Below, in pieces: positions 58,623 to 64,000 of a stretch of 64,000 nt of DNA. Origin of the DNA: an uncultured Pelagibacteraceae bacterium (GTDB lineage: Bacteria > Pseudomonadota > Alphaproteobacteria > Pelagibacterales > Pelagibacteraceae); NCBI GenBank assembly GCA_902609645.1, contig CACLSS010000001.1:62001-126000 (forward strand), written 5' to 3'. A model generated the notes under the pieces. That model did not search any database. It worked only from the letters and a program-made list of their open reading frames with translations, and was not told the origin of the DNA. The first letter of the stretch is position 1. Each line of letters opens with the position of its first letter. Made by a program: the position numbers and the translations under genes.

Positions 58623-58902
58623 TTATTTAGATTCTGTTATACAACCAATAATCACTGAAAAGGCAACAAGTCTTTCTGAGCAAAATAAAGTTATATTTAA
58701 AGTTAGAAATGACGCATCAAAAAAATCGATTAAAAAAAATATTGAAAAAATATTTAAAGTAAACGTGATTAAAATAAATACAATTACAAAAAAATCTAAA
58801 AGTAAAGTCGTAAGAGGAAAAATTGGATTTAAAAAAGGATATAAAAAAGCAATGATAACTTTAAAAAAAGGTCAAAGTATTGACCTAGCTTCGGGAGCTT
58901 AA
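58609..58902 (+). CDS. rplW: 50S ribosomal protein L23
   Basis: The 97-residue L23 at the tunnel exit shows IQPIITEKATSLSEQNKVIFKV-like residues and KVNVIKINTI. It is a docking site for trigger factor and SRP. It overlaps rplD by 14 bases; rplB follows after 4. Confidence 0.96.
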   Translation: MKKINYLDSVIQPIITEKATSLSEQNKVIFKVRNDASKKSIKKNIEKIFKVNVIKINTITKKSKSKVVRGKIGFKKGYKKAMITLKKGQSIDLASGA

Positions 58903-58906
58903 AATT

Positions 58907-59743
58907 ATGGGATTAAAGTCATACAAACCCTATACAAAATCTACAAGAACAACTGTTTTAGTTGACAGAAAAGATATTTGGAAAGGCTCACCTTATAAGC
59001 CTTTAACACGAGGAAAACATTCTTCTGGTGGAAGAAATAATCGTGGAAGAATAACTTCAAGAGCAAGAGGAGCAGGTCATAAGAAGAGATATAGAATAAT
59101 TGATTTTCATAGAAATAAAATCGATATGACAGGAATTGTTGACAGAATAGAGTATGATCCTAATAGATCTTCTTACATAGCTTTGATTACCTACGAAGAT
59201 AAAACTAAAACATATATTATTTGTCCTCAAAATATAAAGATTGGAGATAAAATAGTATCAGGTACTAATAAAGAAATTAAAATTGGTAATTGCATGCCAT
59301 TAGGTGACATACCTCCTGGTACTCAAGTTCATAATGTAGAATTAAATTTAGGAGCTGGTGGTAAACTTGCTAGATCTGCTGGAGCTCATGTAACTCTTTC
59401 TGGAATTGATGACGAATATGCAATCATTAAACTTTCATCAGGAGAAACTAGAAAGGTAAGAAAAGATTGTAAGGCAACAATTGGGGTAGTATCAAATCCA
59501 GATCAGAAAAATATAAAAATTGGTAAGGCTGGGAGAAATAGGTGGAAGGGTAAAAGACCACAAACTAGAGGAGTGGCAATGAATCCAGTTGATCACCCCC
59601 ATGGAGGCGGTGAAGGTAAAACAGCTGGCGGGAGAAATCCAGTTTCACCGTGGGGACAATCAGCTAAAGGGCTTAAAACTAGAAGACCACAAAGGAGTGA
59701 TAAATTTATAATCACTAGGAGAAAAAAAAGGAGTGATAGTTAA
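58907..59743 (+). CDS. rplB: 50S ribosomal protein L2
   Basis: The 278-residue L2 near the peptidyl-transferase centre has GRNNRGRITSRARGAGHKKRYR-like residues, and the catalytic-centre loop GVAMNPVDHPHGGGEGK with the conserved His. rpsS starts directly at the base after its stop. Confidence 0.99.
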   Translation: MGLKSYKPYTKSTRTTVLVDRKDIWKGSPYKPLTRGKHSSGGRNNRGRITSRARGAGHKKRYRIIDFHRNKIDMTGIVDRIEYDPNRSSYIALITYEDKTKTYIICPQNIKIGDKIVSGTNKEIKIGNCMPLGDIPPGTQVHNVELNLGAGGKLARSAGAHVTLSGIDDEYAIIKLSSGETRKVRKDCKATIGVVSNPDQKNIKIGKAGRNRWKGKRPQTRGVAMNPVDHPHGGGEGKTAGGRNPVSPWGQSAKGLKTRRPQRSDKFIITRRKKRSDS

Positions 59744-60130
59744 ATGACCAGAGGTGTGTGGAAAGGACCATTTGTACATCCAAGTTTATTAAAAAAAATT
59801 GATAAACTTAAAGACCAGTCAAAAAAAACTCCAATAAAAACTTGGTCAAGAAACTCTACAATTATACCAGAATTTGTAGGGCATAGTTTTTTAATTCACA
59901 ATGGAAAGAGTTTCATACCAATAACAGTATCAGAAGAAATGGTTGGACATAAATTGGGTGAGTTTTCACCAACAAGAAAATTTTCCGGACACACACCTGC
60001 AGATAAGAAAGCTGCCGCAGATGGATCCGCACCTAAAGTTGCGCCTGCACCAGGAGCTTCACCAAAATCCGCACCTGTTGCACCTTCTTCTCCTGCTAAA
60101 CCGGAATCACCAAAAAAGGATAGTAAATGA
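59744..60130 (+). CDS. rpsS: 30S ribosomal protein S19 with Ala/Pro-rich C-terminal extension
   Basis: Residues 1 to about 90 are canonical S19 ([39 protein letters not shown]). The ordinary protein ends near residue 92. This one continues for about 37 residues of Ala, Pro, Ser and Lys, ending KKDSK. The frame is clean and the end overlaps rplV by 4 bases, so the tail looks genuinely encoded. The extension sits in the 30S head near the A-site finger and would be disordered. Confidence 0.95.
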   Translation: MTRGVWKGPFVHPSLLKKIDKLKDQSKKTPIKTWSRNSTIIPEFVGHSFLIHNGKSFIPITVSEEMVGHKLGEFSPTRKFSGHTPADKKAAADGSAPKVAPAPGASPKSAPVAPSSPAKPESPKKDSK

Positions 60131-60504
60131 CAGAAAAAAATAACGTAATTAAAGCAATAAATAAGAACGTAAGAAGTGGAGCTAGAAAAGCAAATTTAGT
60201 TTTAAATTTCATTAAAGGAAAGAAAGCCGATGTTGCCATTAAAGATTTAGAATTTACGAGAAAAAAAGTCGCTAATGATATAAAAAAAACAGTTAAATCA
60301 GCTATTGCAAATGCAGAAAACAATTATCAATATGATATTGACAATCTTTATGTGAAAGAGGCTTACGTCGGAAAATCTATTGTTATGAAAAGATTTAGAC
60401 CAAGGGCTAAAGGAAGAGCTGCCCCGATAAAAAAACCTTATAGTAGAGTGACAATAATTCTGGAAGAGAAGAAAACGGAAAAAAAACAAGGAGATAAAAA
60501 ATAA
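60127..60504 (+). CDS. rplV: 50S ribosomal protein L22
   Basis: The 125-residue L22 has [21 protein letters not shown] and [27 protein letters not shown] residues around the tunnel hairpin. It overlaps rpsS by 4 bases and rpsC by one. A short Lys-rich tail ends it. Confidence 0.97.
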   Translation: MTEKNNVIKAINKNVRSGARKANLVLNFIKGKKADVAIKDLEFTRKKVANDIKKTVKSAIANAENNYQYDIDNLYVKEAYVGKSIVMKRFRPRAKGRAAPIKKPYSRVTIILEEKKTEKKQGDKK

Positions 60505-61190
60505 TGGGACAAAAAGTAAATCCAATAGGTTTTAGATTAGGTATAAACAGAGGTTGGGACTCCGTTTGGTTTGCACGAAAAGCTGATTACGGTAAATATT
60601 TAATCGAGGACTATAAAATTCGAGAATATATTAAAAAGAATATCCAAAACTCAGGAGTTTCAGAAATAATAATAGAGAGATCTGGTAAAAAATGCTCTGT
60701 TTTCATACATACATCTAGACCAGGTTTTGTGATTGGAAAAAAAGGATCTGATATTGAGAAAATAAAAGGTAAAATTTCAAAAATTACCGATAGTGAAGTT
60801 TCCGTAAATATTAAAGAAATAAAAAAGCCTGAATTAAACGCATATCTTGTTGCAGAAAATATTTCTCAACAATTGGTAAAAAGAATAGCCTACAGAAGAG
60901 CAATGAAAAGAGCAATGCAGTCAGCAATGAGACTTGGTGCAAAAGGAATTAAAGTAACATTAAGCGGTAGGTTGGCTGGAAATGAAATTGCAAGGAGCGA
61001 ATGGTTGAGAGAAGGAAGTATACCGTTACACACACTAAGAGCTAATTTAGATTATGCAGAGTCCGAAGCGTTAACAACTTACGGTATTATTGGTGTAAAA
61101 GTTTGGATTTATAAAGGTGAAATTTTTTTAAAAGACGTTAATAAACAAAAAATGGAAAGGACTAAAAATGCTTCAACCAGTAAGAAGTAA
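60504..61190 (+). CDS. rpsC: 30S ribosomal protein S3
   Basis: The 228-residue S3 has [13 protein letters not shown], a KH domain with [15 protein letters not shown], and the C-terminal [20 protein letters not shown]. It lines the mRNA entry channel. The stop lies 23 bases inside rplP. Confidence 0.99.
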   Translation: MGQKVNPIGFRLGINRGWDSVWFARKADYGKYLIEDYKIREYIKKNIQNSGVSEIIIERSGKKCSVFIHTSRPGFVIGKKGSDIEKIKGKISKITDSEVSVNIKEIKKPELNAYLVAENISQQLVKRIAYRRAMKRAMQSAMRLGAKGIKVTLSGRLAGNEIARSEWLREGSIPLHTLRANLDYAESEALTTYGIIGVKVWIYKGEIFLKDVNKQKMERTKNASTSKK

Positions 61191-61572
61191 ATTTAGAAAA
61201 GCTCATAAAGGAAGAATTCATGGAAATGCTACAAGAGCAAGCTCTCTTAATTATGGTGAATTTGGTTTGAAAGCTATCCAGCCAGAAAGGATTATTGGAA
61301 AACAAATTGAAGCAGCAAGGGTTGCGTTAACAAGACATATGAAAAGAACTGGCAAGGTATGGTCAAGGATATTTCCAAATATACCTGTTTCAAAAAAACC
61401 AACTGAAGTACGTATGGGTAAAGGCAAAGGATCACCTGAATATTGGGCATGCAGAGTTAAACCTGGAAGAATATTATTTGAAGTTGATGGAGTTTCAGAA
61501 CAAGTTGCAAGGGAGGCTTTATATAAAGCATCAGCCAAACTTCCTATTAAAACAAAATTTGTAAAAAGATAA
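61168..61572 (+). CDS. rplP: 50S ribosomal protein L16
   Basis: The 134-residue L16 starts [16 protein letters not shown] and has [20 protein letters not shown]. It binds near the A site. It overlaps the end of rpsC by 23 bases, the largest same-strand overlap in this cluster. Confidence 0.98.
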   Translation: MLQPVRSKFRKAHKGRIHGNATRASSLNYGEFGLKAIQPERIIGKQIEAARVALTRHMKRTGKVWSRIFPNIPVSKKPTEVRMGKGKGSPEYWACRVKPGRILFEVDGVSEQVAREALYKASAKLPIKTKFVKR

Positions 61573-61574
61573 TT

Positions 61575-61763
61575 ATGAAAAAGAAGGATCAAAAAAAATT
61601 AACTAGGGATCAATCGTTGAGAGAGATACAAAAGCTAAAAAAAGACCTATTTAATATGAGGTTTAAAAGAGTAAATGGACAGGTGCAAAATGTTGCTGAA
61701 TTTTCTAGAATAAAAAAGAGTATTGCAAGACTTTATAATAACATACAGGTTAAAAATGACTAA
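61575..61763 (+). CDS. rpmC: 50S ribosomal protein L29
   Basis: The 62-residue helical L29 at the tunnel exit has [14 protein letters not shown] and the R-x-K-K-x-I-A-R motif. It overlaps rpsQ by 8 bases. Confidence 0.94.
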   Translation: MKKKDQKKLTRDQSLREIQKLKKDLFNMRFKRVNGQVQNVAEFSRIKKSIARLYNNIQVKND

Positions 61764-61986
61764 AAGAATTTTACAAGGTGAAGTGGTAAACAATAAAAAC
61801 AATAAAACAATTGTGGTCAAAGTACAAAGAAGATTTAGACATCCTTTTTATGGAAAGGTTATTTCACGATCAAAAAAATATCATGCACATGATGAAAAAA
61901 ATAAATATAAAATTGGAGATATAGTGAAAATTATAGAGTCCAAACCAATCTCTAAATTAAAAACCTGGGAGGTTTTAGATAAATGA
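61756..61986 (+). CDS. rpsQ: 30S ribosomal protein S17
   Basis: The 76-residue OB-fold S17 starts at ATG 61756 ([11 protein letters not shown]). [19 protein letters not shown] and [20 protein letters not shown] are typical. A longer frame from 61723 would extend into rpmC without homology. It overlaps rplN by 4 bases. Confidence 0.95.
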   Translation: MTKRILQGEVVNNKNNKTIVVKVQRRFRHPFYGKVISRSKKYHAHDEKNKYKIGDIVKIIESKPISKLKTWEVLDK

Positions 61987-62351
61987 TACAAATTCAAACT
62001 GAACTACTGGTTGCAGATAATACAGGAGCCAAAAGGGTGGAATGTATAAAGGTTTTAGGTGGATCAAAAAGAAGATACGCCGGAGTCGGCGACCTTATTG
62101 TTGTTAGCGTTAAAGACGCACTTCCTAATGGCAAGGTAAAAAAGGGATCTGTACATAAGGCAGTTGTGGTCAGAACGAAAAAAGAGATTTTTAGAAAAGA
62201 TGGTTCCAAAGTTCAATTTGACAGCAATTCAGTAGTGCTTACCGATGAAAAAGGCGAACCAATTGGAACACGAATTTTTGGACCAGTTACGAGGGAACTA
62301 AGGTCACGAGGTCAAACAAAAATTATTTCATTAGCTCCGGAGGTACTATGA
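61983..62351 (+). CDS. rplN: 50S ribosomal protein L14
   Basis: The 122-residue L14 begins [19 protein letters not shown] and contains [20 protein letters not shown] and [13 protein letters not shown]. It forms an intersubunit bridge. It overlaps rplX by 4 bases. Confidence 0.99.
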   Translation: MIQIQTELLVADNTGAKRVECIKVLGGSKRRYAGVGDLIVVSVKDALPNGKVKKGSVHKAVVVRTKKEIFRKDGSKVQFDSNSVVLTDEKGEPIGTRIFGPVTRELRSRGQTKIISLAPEVL

Positions 62352-62590
62352 AGAGTCTTTTTAAAAAAGGGTCGAAGGTAAAAGTTTGTGTTGGTAAAGA
62401 CAAGGGTAAAACTGGTGAGATTATAGAAATTAATAGATTTAGAAATTTAGCTAAGGTCAAAGGTGCAAATATGCAGAAAAAACACAAAAAGGCTACAAAA
62501 GAAAATAAAGGTGGAATAATTAGTAAAGAAGGTTTTATACATCTATCAAATTTAAAAAATTTTGAAGAAAGTAAAAAAGGGAAAAAATAA
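62348..62590 (+). CDS. rplX: 50S ribosomal protein L24
   Basis: The 80-residue protein is shorter than the usual L24 (about 100-105) but keeps the KOW segment [19 protein letters not shown] and [16 protein letters not shown]. The C-terminal region present in other bacteria is trimmed. The stop overlaps rplE by one base. Confidence 0.95.
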   Translation: MKSLFKKGSKVKVCVGKDKGKTGEIIEINRFRNLAKVKGANMQKKHKKATKENKGGIISKEGFIHLSNLKNFEESKKGKK

Positions 62591-63204
62591 TGACACCAAG
62601 ACTAAAAGATAGGTACAAAAAAGAGATTATTCAAAGTTTAATGACAAAGCTTAATTATAAAAATATTAATGCGGTTCCAAAAATAAAAAAAATTGTTTTA
62701 AATATGGGTTTGGGCCAAGATGGTTTAGATAAAAAGAAAATGGAAGTTTGTATAAAAGATATGTCATCAATAACTGGACAATACCCAGTGATTACAAAAT
62801 TCAAAAAATCGATATCAAATTTCAAATCTAGAAAAGGATCTAATGCTGGTCTTAAGGTAACTTTAAGAAACGATAGAATGTATGAATTTCTGGATAGATT
62901 AGTAAATATTGCATTACCAAGAATTAAAGATTTTAGAGGACTGAAGGACTCGGCTTGTGATAAATTTGGAAACTTCACTTTTGGTGTAAAGGAACACATA
63001 ATTTTTCCAGAAATAAATTTTGATAAAGTTGAAACAATAAGAGGTATGGATATAACAATTGTTACTAACAGTAACTCAAAGGGAAATACCGTATCTCTAT
63101 TAAAAGAATTTAATTTTCCAATAATTCAAGATAGTGAAAAACGAAAGAAAAAAATAAAAAAAATCGTTAATGAAGTCAAAGAAGATAAAACAGAGAAAGG
63201 ATAA
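62590..63204 (+). CDS. rplE: 50S ribosomal protein L5
   Basis: L5 binds 5S r[43 protein letters not shown] and GMDITIVT are typical. At 204 residues it has an extra Lys/Glu-rich tail of about 20 residues beyond the normal end. rpsN starts 1 base after the stop. Confidence 0.98.
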   Translation: MTPRLKDRYKKEIIQSLMTKLNYKNINAVPKIKKIVLNMGLGQDGLDKKKMEVCIKDMSSITGQYPVITKFKKSISNFKSRKGSNAGLKVTLRNDRMYEFLDRLVNIALPRIKDFRGLKDSACDKFGNFTFGVKEHIIFPEINFDKVETIRGMDITIVTNSNSKGNTVSLLKEFNFPIIQDSEKRKKKIKKIVNEVKEDKTEKG

Positions 63205-63205
63205 A

Positions 63206-63511
63206 ATGGCAAAGACTAGCGCAATTCAAAGAAATTTAAAAAGAATAAAAATGGCAAAAAAGTTTCATAATAGAAGAAAAAAACTTAAAGCAATAATTAA
63301 TAACAGAAAGTTACCTCTAAACGAGAGATTTGCAGCGCAATTAAAACTTTCTAAATTACCAAAAAATTCTGCTAGAACAAGGATAAGGAACAGATGTGAA
63401 ATTACTGGAAGACCTCATGGTGTTTACAGAAAATTAAAAATTTCAAGAATTGCATTAAGACAAATGGCGTCATCAGGAAAAATACCTGGGATGACTAAAT
63501 CAAGTTGGTAA
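63206..63511 (+). CDS. rpsN: 30S ribosomal protein S14
   Basis: The 101-residue zinc-free S14 (long form) starts [10 protein letters not shown] and has [17 protein letters not shown] and KSSW at the end. The start at ATG 63206 is supported by homology; the longer frame would overlap rplE by 35 bases. Confidence 0.97.
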   Translation: MAKTSAIQRNLKRIKMAKKFHNRRKKLKAIINNRKLPLNERFAAQLKLSKLPKNSARTRIRNRCEITGRPHGVYRKLKISRIALRQMASSGKIPGMTKSSW

Positions 63512-63520
63512 AGGAGGAAT

Positions 63521-63919
63521 ATGAGCTTAGGTGATCCAATAGGAGATATGTTAACAAGAATAAGAAACGGTCAGATGAGGTCGTTAAATAAAATTGAAAT
63601 ACCTTTTTCAAACTTTAGATCTAAAATTTTAGAGGTATTGAAAAGAGAAGGTTATATAATTAATTACGAGATAACCACAAATGAAAAGAAAATAAAAAAC
63701 ATATTTGTTAAACTTAAGTATTACGATGGTCAACCCGTAATAAAAGAAATTAAACGTGTTTCAAAACCAGGAAGAAGAGTTTATTCAAGAGCAACAAGTA
63801 TACCTAAAGTTCTTAATGGACTAGGTCTTGCCATTTTATCAACGAGCAAAGGCGTGATGTCGGATGCAGAAGCGACAAAAAACAATCTTGGTGGCGAAAT
63901 TATTTGTAGGATATTTTAA
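63521..63919 (+). CDS. rpsH: 30S ribosomal protein S8
   Basis: The 132-residue S8 starts MSLGDPIGDMLTRIRNGQM and ends with the STSKGVMSDAEA and GGEIICRIF segments. It has one of the few strong ribosome-binding sequences in the window: AAGGAGGA lies 6 bases before the ATG. In enterics S8 represses the spc operon. Confidence 0.99.
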   Translation: MSLGDPIGDMLTRIRNGQMRSLNKIEIPFSNFRSKILEVLKREGYIINYEITTNEKKIKNIFVKLKYYDGQPVIKEIKRVSKPGRRVYSRATSIPKVLNGLGLAILSTSKGVMSDAEATKNNLGGEIICRIF

Positions 63920-64000
63920 ATGTCAAAACTTGGAAAAAAACCTATTTTATTACCAAAAGATTCTACAGTAAAAGTTGATAGTGGTTCGCTTTTAGTTTCC
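63920..64000 (+). CDS. rplF: 50S ribosomal protein L6, 5' fragment
   Basis: The ATG directly follows the rpsH stop. The 27 residues visible (MSKLGKKPILLPKDSTVKV...) match the L6 N-terminus, and the frame runs off the right edge. Position after rpsH is the standard spc-operon order. Confidence 0.9.
   Translation, partial: MSKLGKKPILLPKDSTVKVDSGSLLVS

Overview
The window reads as a stretch of a SAR11 (Candidatus Pelagibacter / Pelagibacterales, Alphaproteobacteria) chromosome. This is inferred, not proven. The reasons are very AT-rich sequence, one- to few-base spacing or overlaps between most genes, sparse Shine-Dalgarno signals, and a streamlined gene set: NAD-dependent formate dehydrogenase, citramalate synthase, PrpBC, TRAP transport, and single tRNA genes scattered between operons. 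I see no insertion sequence, prophage, integrase or CRISPR array.

Left part (1-25 kb) is core metabolism. A truncated methyltransferase faces a minus-strand group gph-lysE-prpB-prpC (2-methylcitrate cycle). A plus-strand pair follows: a stand-alone GlmU acetyltransferase domain and glmS. Then come convergent pgl, aroG (class II DAHP synthase), nadE-cysS-cimA-trmJ and rpsD. A long minus-strand series sfsA-map-purB-purC-purS-purQ-purL-bolA-grxD is packed with overlaps and looks like one transcript. A plus-strand group then runs cinA-like, GGCT-like, a GT17-family glycosyltransferase, a second GT-A glycosyltransferase, a formylglycine-type sulfatase/phosphonate monoester hydrolase, pirin, and a small membrane protein.

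Middle part (26.4-41 kb) is the accessory region. TRAP permease genes dctM/dctQ are divergent from a fumarylacetoacetate-hydrolase-family enzyme and a TRAP binding protein. Past a clean terminator lie a type I extradiol ring-cleavage dioxygenase, an MhpA-like flavin hydroxylase, and a convergent BKACE (DUF849) enzyme. Together these look like uptake, hydroxylation and ring cleavage of a phenolic acid. Next are a large beta-propeller/autotransporter-type surface protein, tRNA-Leu, a CgeB-like glycosyltransferase, nadK, formate dehydrogenase, a second methyltransferase, tRNA-Thr, and an rlmB gene broken by a single-base frameshift in an A-run.

Right part (41-64 kb) is the translation/transcription super-cluster: tRNA-Tyr, tRNA-Gly, tuf, tRNA-Trp, secE, nusG, rplKAJL, rpoBC, rpsL, rpsG, fusA, then the S10 and spc series from rpsJ to rplF, which runs off the right edge. 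Points of note here are an RpoC zinc-site Cys-to-Ser change, an Ala/Pro-rich extension on S19, and a possible alternative-pairing leader before rpsL. No gene-free stretch exceeds 300 bases.
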